DNA from: Thalassotalea atypica
GTDB taxonomy: Bacteria > Pseudomonadota > Gammaproteobacteria > Enterobacterales > Alteromonadaceae
Reading direction: 5' to 3'
NCBI RefSeq assembly: GCF_030295975.1
Contig: NZ_AP027364.1
Span: 1,178,001 to 1,242,000, forward strand
DNA: 64,000 bases
The notes below the pieces were generated by a model. It saw only the letters and a program-made list of their open reading frames with translations. It was not told where the DNA came from and ran no database searches. This document shows, in pieces, positions 1-8,504 of the stretch (its first letter is position 1; the number at the start of each line of letters is the position of its first letter). Position numbers and translations under genes: made by a program.

Positions 1-1
1 T

Positions 2-313
2 TTGAACGGTATTGGTTACTCAGGTATTGGCTATCAAACATCGGGTGTTAGAGCATTGCCACTGGCTAAAAAAGGTGACAATTTCGTTGAAGCAAATATG
101 AAAAATGCGGTAGCTGGTAAATACCCACTATCACGTTACCTATATGTTTACGTTAACAAACACCCTAATAAACCATTAGCACCTATGGAAGCAGAATTCT
201 TAAAAATGGTGTTGTCGCAATCTGGTCAGTATATTGTTGAGAAAGATGGCTATATTCCATTGCCAGCAAAAGTTGCTAACAAAGAGCTTAAGAAGCTAGG
301 CATTACTTTATAA
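2..313 (+). CDS. pstS: Phosphate ABC transporter substrate-binding protein, C-terminal part (PstS-like)
   Basis: Only the last ~103 codons are present; the reading frame is open at the left edge, so the true start lies outside. The visible part has the C-terminal lobe typical of PstS-like periplasmic phosphate-binding proteins (a YSGIGY segment followed by a GVRALPLA-like stretch, then a YLYVYVNK strand and a terminal helix). PstS delivers phosphate to the PstCAB importer. It lies beside the polyphosphate genes ppk-ppx but about 30 kb from pstCAB-phoU, so the binding protein is unlinked from its permease. A terminator follows directly. The family is fairly sure; the exact ligand is inferred. 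Confidence 0.75.
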   Translation: MNGIGYSGIGYQTSGVRALPLAKKGDNFVEANMKNAVAGKYPLSRYLYVYVNKHPNKPLAPMEAEFLKMVLSQSGQYIVEKDGYIPLPAKVANKELKKLGITL

Positions 314-330
314 CCACTGAACTTACATGG

Positions 331-359
331 AAAAAGCCAGTCATTAGTCTGGCTTTTTT
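331..359. terminator. Bidirectional rho-independent terminator
   Basis: A GCCAG/CTGGC stem is flanked by an A-tract on the left and a T6 tract on the right. It can end pstS-like transcription on the plus strand and ppx on the minus strand, which converge here. Confidence 0.85.
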
Positions 360-386
360 GCTATTGAAAATAGCATAAACAATGTT

Positions 387-1934
387 CTAATACGTTGCTA
401 TGTTTAGTTCGATGCCAATATTTTTAAGTTGTAAAACTTCAGTTTCTAAATCATCTCGAATGGTACTTCGATCATCTAGACCAAGCTGCTCAAATGATAA
501 TGTGATGGAATTTTTATCTGCGTGTACTGTAAATACTGGCGCTGTTGTAAGTTGCCTTTGCTGATTTAATAAAACAGATAACCTCAATATAGCGACACAC
601 TTTTCTATTTCACTCGTTTTTAATACATACCAGTGTGCCGAATCTGCTGATTGTAATTTTTTCCGTTGGTTGCCTACCAGATAGGCTAGAGCGTTTTGTT
701 GTTCAAGATTAAAGCCGGGCAGGTCGGCATTGGTTAAGATGTAATTGCCATGTTTGTGATAGCCTGAAGGATTAATATCAAAACCAATTTCATGCAACAG
801 GGCTGCCCATCTGAGTAGACTCAAATGAGATTTGTTGGTTAATTCCCAGTCCCTTCTAACTTGTTCAAATATCGATATCGCTTGTTTTGACACAACTTGT
901 GCATGTTCTTCGTCGATATTGAAACGTTTGGAAAGGCTATCAACCGTACGCTGTCTGATGTCTTTGTAAGCCAGCTTATCGAGCAACTCATAAAGCACAC
1001 CTTCTCGTAATGCATAATCGCAATAAACAAAGGACTCTATCTTGAGCATTTCGGCAATGCCAAGGTAAATAGCTAGCCCTGGTGCAAGAATAGGGCGTCT
1101 ACTTTCTTTTAGTCCAGGTAATGAAATTTTATCTACGTGGCCAAACTCAATTAACTTGTCTTTGAGTTTATGCAATGATTTTAATTTAACGCCTTTAGGG
1201 AGGCTTTGTTCATGATTTACTATGTTAAACAGCGCCTTCATCGTGCCAGAAGTGCCTAATACTTGTTGCCAGCCCACCTTATTGAATCGTTTTACATGAG
1301 ATTCCATTTCTAATTTTGCTTGCAATATTGCCCACTCAAAGCGCTTTTTTGTAATTTTTCCGTCAGCAAAATGTTCACGATAAAAGCTGACGCAGCCAAT
1401 GTTTAAGCTCGTTAAGTATTTTGTTTGAAAATTTTCACCAAGGACGCATTCGGTTGAGCCACCACCTATATCAATAATCAAGCGTTGTTGGTCTGGCGCA
1501 GTATAATGGGCTACCCCTTGATAAATTAAACGTGCCTCTTCGTGTCCAGAAATAACTTCAATATCAAAAGGAAAAACCTCCGCAGCGGCTTTTAGCAATT
1601 CATGGGTATTTTGAGCTTGGCGTAATGTAAATGTAGCGACAACGCGAAAGTTCTCGGTATCGAGCTTTTCGGTTAACGGCGCTAAATCTTTTAGGGCTTG
1701 TAGTGCACGCTGGATAGCTTGTTGATCCAGCAAATTATTTTCATCGAGTCCGCTGGCAAGTTTTACTTGATACTTTTCAGCGTGCAATATTTGAAGGCTT
1801 TCCTCAACAACACGAGCAAAAACAAAATGAAAGCTGTTTGAACCTATATCTAACGCCCCTAAATAATGCTCAGCCAACGAATTGATGTTCTCGTCAGTAG
1901 ATTTTAGAATGTTTAAAGGCTCAGTGTTACTCAT
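387..1934 (-). CDS. ppx: Exopolyphosphatase (Ppx/GppA family)
   Basis: Releases orthophosphate from the ends of polyphosphate chains in the cytoplasm. The 515-residue length matches enterobacterial Ppx (about 513). Visible motifs are the ASKHA phosphate-1 loop (ALDIGSNSFHFV, residues ~27-38), the SGHEEARL segment (~129-136), the phosphate-2 loop IDIGGGSTE (~154-162) and an HD-like C-terminal domain with ALLHEIGFDI. It begins 8 bp after the ppk stop, so the two form an operon that makes and degrades polyphosphate. The C-terminal HD-like domain separates it from short Ppx forms; GppA activity (pppGpp hydrolysis) cannot be excluded from sequence, but the ppk linkage favours Ppx. Confidence 0.93.
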   Translation of the reverse strand: MSNTEPLNILKSTDENINSLAEHYLGALDIGSNSFHFVFARVVEESLQILHAEKYQVKLASGLDENNLLDQQAIQRALQALKDLAPLTEKLDTENFRVVATFTLRQAQNTHELLKAAAEVFPFDIEVISGHEEARLIYQGVAHYTAPDQQRLIIDIGGGSTECVLGENFQTKYLTSLNIGCVSFYREHFADGKITKKRFEWAILQAKLEMESHVKRFNKVGWQQVLGTSGTMKALFNIVNHEQSLPKGVKLKSLHKLKDKLIEFGHVDKISLPGLKESRRPILAPGLAIYLGIAEMLKIESFVYCDYALREGVLYELLDKLAYKDIRQRTVDSLSKRFNIDEEHAQVVSKQAISIFEQVRRDWELTNKSHLSLLRWAALLHEIGFDINPSGYHKHGNYILTNADLPGFNLEQQNALAYLVGNQRKKLQSADSAHWYVLKTSEIEKCVAILRLSVLLNQQRQLTTAPVFTVHADKNSITLSFEQLGLDDRSTIRDDLETEVLQLKNIGIELNIATY

Positions 1935-1942
1935 TTAAATAC

Positions 1943-4069
1943 TTAATCATCGTCTATGGTGAATTGCTGCCGGTCGAAGTGCTCTTGTGCTTTTAAATAA
2001 TCATAGATGGCAAGCTGGGAATGTACTGCATTTTTCGCGTTTTTCTTAATATATTCGTTATCTTGTGTTTTATTAATGATACGTGCCTTTTGGTTGTCAC
2101 TAAGTTGCAGCTCCAGTGTTTTAATGATTCGCTCTTTAAGTGCCTCATCGTAGATAGGGCAACTCACTTCAACACGCTGGTCAATATTACGCTCCATCCA
2201 GTCTGCGGAGCTGATAAAAAGTGATTGTTCACCTTGATTGTGAAATAACATCACACGAGGGTGCTCTAAGAATTGGTCAACAATAGAAATTGCGGTGATG
2301 TTGTCACTGACGCCTTTAATACCCGGTTTTAATGCACACATTCCTCGAACAATGATATTGATGATGACTCCTGCACTAGAAGCATTGTAGAGTTTATTGA
2401 TCAAACCTTTATCCACTAGGTTATTCACCTTTAGCGTGATACGCGCCTCATTATTTTTTGTTGCCGCTTGAATTTCATTATCAATAAGTTGATAAAGACG
2501 CCTGCGTGATGTTAGTGGTGAAACAAGCAAGTGATTAAAGCGGAATCGCTTGTAACTGTGTTCAATAAATGAGAAGACATTATCTACTTCTAGTGCGATT
2601 TCTTTGTGTTTAGTAAATAGAGAAAAATCGGTGTAAATTCTAGCGTTTTTCTCATGGAAGTTTCCTGTGCCAATGTGGGCATAGCGTACTAATTTTCCGT
2701 CTTCCTCACGAGTGACTAAGCATAGTTTTGAATGAATTTTTAATGATTCAATGCCAAACTCAACATCAATACCGGCATCTTTCATGCGTGTTGCCCAGCC
2801 AATATTAGCTTCTTCATCAAATCGTGCTCTTAACTCAACAACGACCGTTACTTTTTTCCCATTTTTAACGGCCTCAATCAGTGAATGAACAATCTCTGAT
2901 TTTTTGGCGACACGGTAAATATTTATTTTTATCTGGGTCACGCTGGGGTCGTAGGATGCTTGCCGTAAAAACTCGGTGAAGTGTCTAAATTTGTAATACG
3001 GGTAATACACCAATACATCGTTGTGCGATATCGCCTCAAAGACATTATTAAATTTGGTGAGTCTATGGGCGTCGAGTGCTTCTAACTTTGGATTCTCTAA
3101 TGTGGCTACGCCTAAGTTTGGAAAGTGAATAAAATCTTTAAAGTTGCGGTATCTTACACCGGGAACCAAATTATATTCCTCTTTGATTTTTAATGCCTTT
3201 TTTAAAGATTTGAGCATACGTTCAGGCATGTTGCCGTCATAGCCTAGGCGTACAGGGTCTGCTTTTAAACGTTGCTTCAAGCCTTTTGACATCTTATCCA
3301 ATAAACTTTGGTCAAGTTCGTCGTTAAGGTTGTATTCTGCATCGCGAGTTAACTTGATGGAATAGGCATCAATCTCTTGATACTCAAAAATACCTTTGAA
3401 TATGTCATCTAGAAAATAGAGGATAATATCGTCTAACATTACAATACGTTTTACTTTTTCACCTGCCTCAATCGGTAAAATAATAAAACGTTCCACTTCT
3501 GCTCGCGGAATTTCAACTAATGCATACTGAACTTGCTCATATTGTTTTAAGCCAACTAATAAATATACACCGTCATCATCTAAACAGTTGGCAAGGTGTG
3601 TATTAGAGGAAATGATTATCGGAGTAATATGGCGAATAATTTGATGATCAAAGAAGGTTTTGATCCACGTTTTTTGCCCTGCAGTGAGTTGCTTCTTAAA
3701 CGTAGTTGATTTTTCATCATTAAACAGTAACTCAATATTATGCTTTGCTAACTCTCTGAACAAATTATTAGCGATAGGTTGAAAGGTATTGGTTAGTGTT
3801 TGTACTTTATCAATGATTTCACTAAGTAGCTCTTCTAAGCGAAGTAGCTTGGTGGTTTTTGTGTCACAGGTGGCTTTATCCAATATGGCTTTTCGGCGTA
3901 ATTTGGCTACCCTGACACGAAAAAACTCATCAAGATTTGCAGAGTAAATACCTAAGAACCGTACTCGTTCTATTAACGGTACTTTGGGATCTGCGGCCTC
4001 TTGTAACACACGTTCATTAAAGGACAGCCAGCTTAACTCTTTGTCGTAATATAGGCGAGAATCGTTCAT
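1943..4069 (-). CDS. ppk1: Polyphosphate kinase 1
   Basis: Polymerises the terminal phosphate of ATP into polyphosphate at the inner membrane. At 708 residues it is close to the family size (E. coli 688). The N-terminus (YYDKELSWLSFNERVLQEA, then a NLDEFFRVRVA helix) is diagnostic, and the phospholipase-D-like catalytic half contains the KIHSKLCLV segment with the phosphorylatable histidine and a second ARIYTDFSLFT region. It is the first gene of ppk-ppx. The 77-bp gap upstream holds a 12-bp perfect inverted repeat containing a Pho-box-like half-site, suggesting phosphate control. High confidence in identity. Confidence 0.97.
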   Translation of the reverse strand: MNDSRLYYDKELSWLSFNERVLQEAADPKVPLIERVRFLGIYSANLDEFFRVRVAKLRRKAILDKATCDTKTTKLLRLEELLSEIIDKVQTLTNTFQPIANNLFRELAKHNIELLFNDEKSTTFKKQLTAGQKTWIKTFFDHQIIRHITPIIISSNTHLANCLDDDGVYLLVGLKQYEQVQYALVEIPRAEVERFIILPIEAGEKVKRIVMLDDIILYFLDDIFKGIFEYQEIDAYSIKLTRDAEYNLNDELDQSLLDKMSKGLKQRLKADPVRLGYDGNMPERMLKSLKKALKIKEEYNLVPGVRYRNFKDFIHFPNLGVATLENPKLEALDAHRLTKFNNVFEAISHNDVLVYYPYYKFRHFTEFLRQASYDPSVTQIKINIYRVAKKSEIVHSLIEAVKNGKKVTVVVELRARFDEEANIGWATRMKDAGIDVEFGIESLKIHSKLCLVTREEDGKLVRYAHIGTGNFHEKNARIYTDFSLFTKHKEIALEVDNVFSFIEHSYKRFRFNHLLVSPLTSRRRLYQLIDNEIQAATKNNEARITLKVNNLVDKGLINKLYNASSAGVIINIIVRGMCALKPGIKGVSDNITAISIVDQFLEHPRVMLFHNQGEQSLFISSADWMERNIDQRVEVSCPIYDEALKERIIKTLELQLSDNQKARIINKTQDNEYIKKNAKNAVHSQLAIYDYLKAQEHFDRQQFTIDDD

Positions 4070-4103
4070 ATGATCAAATCACAAAACTATCAGGGTAAGG
4101 GAG

Positions 4104-4136
4104 TCATGTGACAGTTTCATGATGACTGTCACATGA
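4104..4136 (-). promoter_or_regulatory. 12-bp perfect inverted repeat with a Pho-box-like half-site upstream of ppk
   Basis: TCATGTGACAGT at 4104-4115 is mirrored exactly by ACTGTCACATGA at 4125-4136 around a 9-nt spacer. Read on the minus strand, 4114-4108 is CTGTCAC, a perfect Pho half-site, with a weaker half (TCATCAT, 4 of 7) 11 bp upstream. It could be a PhoB site for ppk, an operator for another regulator, or the 3' hairpin of the gcvR-like gene (no T-tract follows). Confidence 0.45.
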
Positions 4137-4145
4137 GGTTAAATT

Positions 4146-4640
4146 CTATTGAGAAATATCCACCATCAAGTCGTCCGCAATATTTTCAAGAGCAGCGATC
4201 AGGCTCTCGATCTTAGCATCATCAACGGCTATTTGCGCTTTAGCTTTGAACATCAATTGACCTGAATGTGCCGCATTTTCCTGTGCGCTGACTAACTTCA
4301 GTAAATTACCGCCTTGGTGATGAATGACGGATGAAATGTCTTGGATGATGCCAGAACGATCGTTTGCAGTAAGCTCTAACACAATGTCGGCCTTTTGGCT
4401 GGCGCTTGTTACAGCTTTTTCAATATGGACGGTATAGCCTTCAATACTTTGTAGCTCGCTGCTGAGGTTTTCAGTATTTGATGCTTCAATTGCAACTTCA
4501 AATATGCCAGCAAAAAATCCTGATAAGTGGTGCATACTGCTGGTTTGCCAGTTGCCATTGTTCTGCTTAACGATGTTTGAAAAAGTATCGACGACCCCTG
4601 GGCGGTCTGGGCCAATAAAGGTGATGACTAGATGATTCAT
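4146..4640 (-). CDS. GcvR-like tandem ACT-domain protein
   Basis: A 164-residue cytoplasmic protein with two ACT domains: residues ~1-75 (opening LVITFIGPDRPGVVDTFSNIV) and ~85-160 (IVLELTANDRSGIIQDISSVI). This is the architecture of GcvR, which in enterobacteria binds GcvA and modulates the glycine cleavage operon in response to glycine. No glycine-cleavage genes are visible here, although a GcvA-like LysR gene sits 17 kb away. It is followed by ppk after 77 bp and preceded by a PilZ gene 32 bp upstream, so it may be cotranscribed with either. The ACT assignment is firm; the regulatory target is inferred. Confidence 0.8.
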   Translation of the reverse strand: MNHLVITFIGPDRPGVVDTFSNIVKQNNGNWQTSSMHHLSGFFAGIFEVAIEASNTENLSSELQSIEGYTVHIEKAVTSASQKADIVLELTANDRSGIIQDISSVIHHQGGNLLKLVSAQENAAHSGQLMFKAKAQIAVDDAKIESLIAALENIADDLMVDISQ

Positions 4641-4671
4641 AATACGTCCTTTTTTACTAACAATGAGATTA

Positions 4672-5034
4672 TTATTCTGAGCGGGTAAGTTGAGAAAGTT
4701 CTTTATTGAGTTGGTTATCGTCGCCTAAGTTCAGTTCCACTAAACGTCGCAGATGAGTCACACTTTCAATATCTATAGCATTACACTGAAGACCAATTTC
4801 ATCTTCTGTTTCGTGAACGACTGCAATATGCATTTCTACGTTAGCACTGTCATCATTAAGGGAAAACAGCAGCATACCCAGCTTACCTTTTAATGATGCA
4901 TTGCTATCAGGCTTAGTTGTTAGCGCCCCATTTAATGAAATATCATGTAAGGATACTGGGTACTCTTGGTCTTCAACGCAAAGCGTGGCTTTTATTGAAA
5001 ACAGTATTCGAGTAAATTGACGTCTATTTTCCAT
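4672..5034 (-). CDS. PilZ-domain protein
   Basis: A 120-residue stand-alone PilZ domain. The c-di-GMP-binding signature is visible: an arginine-rich RRQFTR segment at residues 4-9 (RxxxR) and DISLNG at ~32-37 (D/NxSxxG). It should be a cytoplasmic c-di-GMP effector, with no output domain other than a short C-terminal helix rich in Leu and Glu. It is upstream of the gcvR-like gene on the same strand. One of two PilZ proteins in the window. The partner process (motility, adhesion) cannot be read from the sequence. Confidence 0.85.
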   Translation of the reverse strand: MENRRQFTRILFSIKATLCVEDQEYPVSLHDISLNGALTTKPDSNASLKGKLGMLLFSLNDDSANVEMHIAVVHETEDEIGLQCNAIDIESVTHLRRLVELNLGDDNQLNKELSQLTRSE

Positions 5035-5084
5035 GTACGTTTACACATTAACCAACATATGCCTTTAGCATAGCTTGTGTTGAT

Positions 5085-5107
5085 AAAAAAGGCACCCTAA
5101 GGTGCCT
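5085..5107 (-). terminator. Rho-independent terminator of ettA
   Basis: On the minus strand AGGCACC and GGTGCCT pair around a 4-nt loop, followed by a run of six T. It lies just beyond the ettA stop codon. Confidence 0.9.
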
Positions 5108-5142
5108 ATAATTTACGAATTAATTGTATATTAATTAATGCA

Positions 5143-6822
5143 TTAATTGATTCGTTTATATTTTATGCGGTGTGGTTCATTAGCGTGTGGGCCTAATGTT
5201 TTCTTCAGCCATTCATCATAATCGGTAAAGTTACCCTCGAAGAAATTAACTTGTCCTTCATCACGATAATCAATGATGTGAGTAGCGATACGATCTAAGA
5301 ACCAGCGGTCATGTGATATAACCATGGCACAACCTGGGAATTCTAAAATAGCTTCTTCAAGTGCGCGCAAAGTTTCAACATCTAAATCATTAGTGGGCTC
5401 ATCAAGTAGCAACAGATTGCCACCAGTTTTAACTAACTTGGCTAAATGTACTCGGTTGCGTTCACCACCCGATAAATTTTTGATGATTTTTTGTTGGTCG
5501 TTACCCTTAAAATTGAAACGAGAGCAATAAGCGCGACTTGGAGTTTGGTAGGTGCCGATTTCAATAATATCATGACCTTCTGATATTTCTTGATAAACCG
5601 TATTGTCCTCACCCATATCATCACGAAATTGATCAACACTGGCTAGTTTAACTGTGTCACCTAAATCGACTGAGCCACTGTCAGGTTGCTCTGCTCCTGA
5701 CAGCATTTTGAATAACGTTGATTTACCAGCGCCGTTTGCGCCAATAATACCAACAATTGCCCCTTTCGGGATGCTAAAACTTAAATCATCTATTAATACG
5801 CGGTTGCCGTAAGATTTAGTTAAATTGTTTACTTCCAAAATCTTGTCGCCTAAACGAGGTCCCGGTGGAATGTAAAGCTCATTAGTTTCATTACGTTTTT
5901 GATTTTCGTTGCTTGATAACTCTTCAAATCGCGCCATACGTGCTTTAGATTTTGCTTGGCGACCTTTAGGGTTTGAACGGACCCAGTCAAGCTCATGTTT
6001 AATGGTTTTTGCTAAAGCGTTTTCTGTACGTTTCTCTTGTTCAAGTCGAGCATTTTTTTGCTCAAGCCAATTGGTGTAGTTGCCTTCATAAGGAATACCG
6101 TGGCCGCGATCAAGCTCTAAGATCCAACCTGCAACATTATCAAGGAAGTAACGGTCATGGGTAATAGCCACAACGGTACCAGAATAATCGTGTAAGAACC
6201 TTTCTAACCAAGCAACCGATTCAGCATCTAAATGGTTAGTTGGTTCGTCCAGTAGCAGCATATCTGGTTTTTGTAATAATAAATGACATAACGCGACACG
6301 ACGGCGCTCACCACCACTTAAGACTGCTATTTTTTGATCCCACTCAGGCAAACGCAATGCATCGGCAGCACGTTCTAAAACGTTATCAATATTGTGGCCA
6401 TCTTGGCTATTGATGATATCTTCCAATTCACCTTGCTCTTTTGCTAGTGCATCAAAATCAGCGCCTTCTTCCGCATATTCGTTATAGACTTGGTCTAAAC
6501 GGGCCATCGCATTTTTTACCGTCGATACAGCCTCTTCAACGACTTCACGAACCGTTTTTTCTTCATCAAGTTGTGGCTCTTGTGGTAGATAACCAATGTT
6601 TGTGCCAGCAAGTGCTGTCGCTTCACCTTCAAACTCTTTATCAATGCCAGCCATAATACGAAGCAAGGTCGATTTACCAGAGCCATTTAAACCCAAAACA
6701 CCGATTTTTGCGCCAGGGAAGAATGAAAGGGAGATGTCTTTTAAAATAGTGCGTTTAGGTGCAACAACTTTAGAAACGCGGTTCATCGACATGATGAATT
6801 TATCAGGTAACGGCTGAGCCAT
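5143..6822 (-). CDS. ettA: Energy-dependent translational throttle protein EttA (ABC-F)
   Basis: A soluble twin-ATPase ABC-F protein that binds the ribosomal E site and gates the first elongation step according to ATP/ADP. Length 559 residues against 555 in E. coli. Visible are Walker A loops GLNGSGKST (~43-51) and GANGAGKST in the second half, two LSGGE signature motifs, Walker B LLLLDEPTNHLD and LLLLDEPTNDLD, and the charged inter-domain linker (~240-300) with the long P-site tRNA interaction region rich in Lys/Arg/Glu. No transmembrane segments. Monocistronic, with its own terminator. EttA is distinguished from Uup and YheS by the near-identical N-terminus (FIMSMNRVSKVV). Confidence 0.96.
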   Translation of the reverse strand: MAQPLPDKFIMSMNRVSKVVAPKRTILKDISLSFFPGAKIGVLGLNGSGKSTLLRIMAGIDKEFEGEATALAGTNIGYLPQEPQLDEEKTVREVVEEAVSTVKNAMARLDQVYNEYAEEGADFDALAKEQGELEDIINSQDGHNIDNVLERAADALRLPEWDQKIAVLSGGERRRVALCHLLLQKPDMLLLDEPTNHLDAESVAWLERFLHDYSGTVVAITHDRYFLDNVAGWILELDRGHGIPYEGNYTNWLEQKNARLEQEKRTENALAKTIKHELDWVRSNPKGRQAKSKARMARFEELSSNENQKRNETNELYIPPGPRLGDKILEVNNLTKSYGNRVLIDDLSFSIPKGAIVGIIGANGAGKSTLFKMLSGAEQPDSGSVDLGDTVKLASVDQFRDDMGEDNTVYQEISEGHDIIEIGTYQTPSRAYCSRFNFKGNDQQKIIKNLSGGERNRVHLAKLVKTGGNLLLLDEPTNDLDVETLRALEEAILEFPGCAMVISHDRWFLDRIATHIIDYRDEGQVNFFEGNFTDYDEWLKKTLGPHANEPHRIKYKRIN

Positions 6823-6933
6823 TTGAGAGCCTTTTTATTTTTTGGAGATTTGGAATAATCGTCATTTTAAGTCAAAGGTTGATAGGGCGCAAATGTGCTG
6901 CGTGATTTTCATTAGCTTTCAAGATCAACCGAG

Positions 6934-8265
6934 CTATTTAGCTGTAGGGCATGCTTTGTTGGCTGCTTTGTACTCGGCGTGCATAAAGGCCCATACTGAC
7001 GCAACACCAGCCGCTGAAATTAGTATCAGCATATTCATAAAACTAGACCAACCTCCGGCGCTGTCTGCAAGCCGTCCACCGACAAAGGCAAATGTAGCAC
7101 TGGCGGCAAAACCGAAAGCGTCAATGATACAAACCAGCGTTGCACTGTGAGGCCCACCGTACTCTATAGAAAATATTGACATGGGTAAGTAATAAGCAGG
7201 GGCAATTGAAAAGGCAAATATGAAGATGGCGCCAAGTGCGACGATGTAGTTCCACTGACTATTTAAATTCAATAATGGTAAATACTGTAAAGTAAGCACA
7301 CTGATAAGGCTCGACAGCAAAGCAAGAGTTAATACGGCTCGGATCCCTTTTTTGGAGAAACGATCATAAAAAGCCATTGAAGCTAAAAGCCCCGCTAATG
7401 AACCAACGGGGAAAATAGTAGAAGCCATTGCAGCTTGTGACGGCGTCAGTTGGTAGCTTTCCATCAGGTAAACTGCAACAAAGTCTAAAAACGCCATCAT
7501 ACAGGTCAAAACCATCAACAAAATTACGACTAGCCAAACCCTTGGACTTTTAGCAAAAATAAGTAATCCATCTAACGTATTGGTTCCTCGTAGCGGGTGA
7601 TTATATTTGTTATCAAGGGCTTGTTTTGATTCGAGCGCTAGTTCTGCATCACCAGAATCTTCTGAGTGGTCTTTGAAAAAATTTGGATTGTCCGGTTTAT
7701 CTTTTAAATAGAAATAGCAACCAACACAAATGATTAACGCAAAAACTGCTGAGACAATTGCAACGGATCGCCAATGCATAACACTTAATAACCAACCAAA
7801 GAACAAAGTTGCTAACACAACGCTTAAGCGAGAGCTGGTGGAGAGTATGCTCCAAGCTCGCCCATAATGCTGCGGGTGATACCACTCGCCAACCAATTTA
7901 GTCATGCCCGGCCAACCGGAAGACTTAGTGCAATAAAGCAAAAATGCAAAGCCCGTAAAAGCCATCACATTAGGAGACAATCCAAAGGCGATAACGAACA
8001 GTGCCGTTAGGACAATACCGGCTAACATGGTAAAGCGACCACCAAATCTATCAGCAAGCGGGCCCCAAATAATTTTGCCAAACAATGCGCCCAAGGTGCC
8101 GTAGGCAGCAAAATCACCTAAATTTGTTTTTGTTAAGCCTAGCGATTCATCCGCAAGCAATGCTGGGCTCAAAATAGTGACCATTTGACGGCAAATCATC
8201 ATGGCAGCATAACCAAGATACATTGACATCAATATCGTTAATTGTTGTGGGGGACGATTCGGCAT
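6934..8265 (-). CDS. MFS transporter, organophosphate:phosphate antiporter (OPA)-like
   Basis: A 443-residue protein with about 12 hydrophobic segments, typical of the major facilitator superfamily. The N-terminus (YLGYAAMMICRQ) and the SSGWPGMTKLVGEWYHPQHYGRAWSILSTSSRLS region around TM4 resemble the OPA family (GlpT/UhpT/UhpC), where this region contributes to substrate handling. A loop of about 45 charged residues (~190-235) joins the two six-helix halves. Substrate is not determinable; hexose or glycerol phosphate is the family expectation. It stands alone with no metabolic neighbours. Confidence 0.72.
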   Translation of the reverse strand: MPNRPPQQLTILMSMYLGYAAMMICRQMVTILSPALLADESLGLTKTNLGDFAAYGTLGALFGKIIWGPLADRFGGRFTMLAGIVLTALFVIAFGLSPNVMAFTGFAFLLYCTKSSGWPGMTKLVGEWYHPQHYGRAWSILSTSSRLSVVLATLFFGWLLSVMHWRSVAIVSAVFALIICVGCYFYLKDKPDNPNFFKDHSEDSGDAELALESKQALDNKYNHPLRGTNTLDGLLIFAKSPRVWLVVILLMVLTCMMAFLDFVAVYLMESYQLTPSQAAMASTIFPVGSLAGLLASMAFYDRFSKKGIRAVLTLALLSSLISVLTLQYLPLLNLNSQWNYIVALGAIFIFAFSIAPAYYLPMSIFSIEYGGPHSATLVCIIDAFGFAASATFAFVGGRLADSAGGWSSFMNMLILISAAGVASVWAFMHAEYKAANKACPTAK

Positions 8266-8461
8266 TATTTCTCACAAAATGTTGGTTAGAAATCAAAACA
8301 TATGATTGATGTTTTATTAGACAGTAAGCTTTTCAGTGAGTTAGGTCAACAGAGGTGATAATCAGCGCTAGTTGTATGACATTGACTAGTGTTGCTATAT
8401 GTGGAAATTGAGTGAAATGAAAAGTTAGTAGGTAATTAAAAGGTGAGTTTACATAAAATAG

Positions 8462-8488
8462 CAGAGCTTAGCTTAATACTAAGCTCTG
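8462..8488 (-). terminator. Hairpin after the propeller-only S9-like gene
   Basis: CAGAGCTTAG at 8462-8471 is mirrored exactly by CTAAGCTCTG at 8479-8488 around 7 nt. On the minus strand it is followed by a T-rich stretch (CTATTTTATG), so it is a plausible terminator 16 bp beyond the stop codon. Confidence 0.65.
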
Positions 8489-8504
8489 TAGAGTTTTATC
8501 AGTA

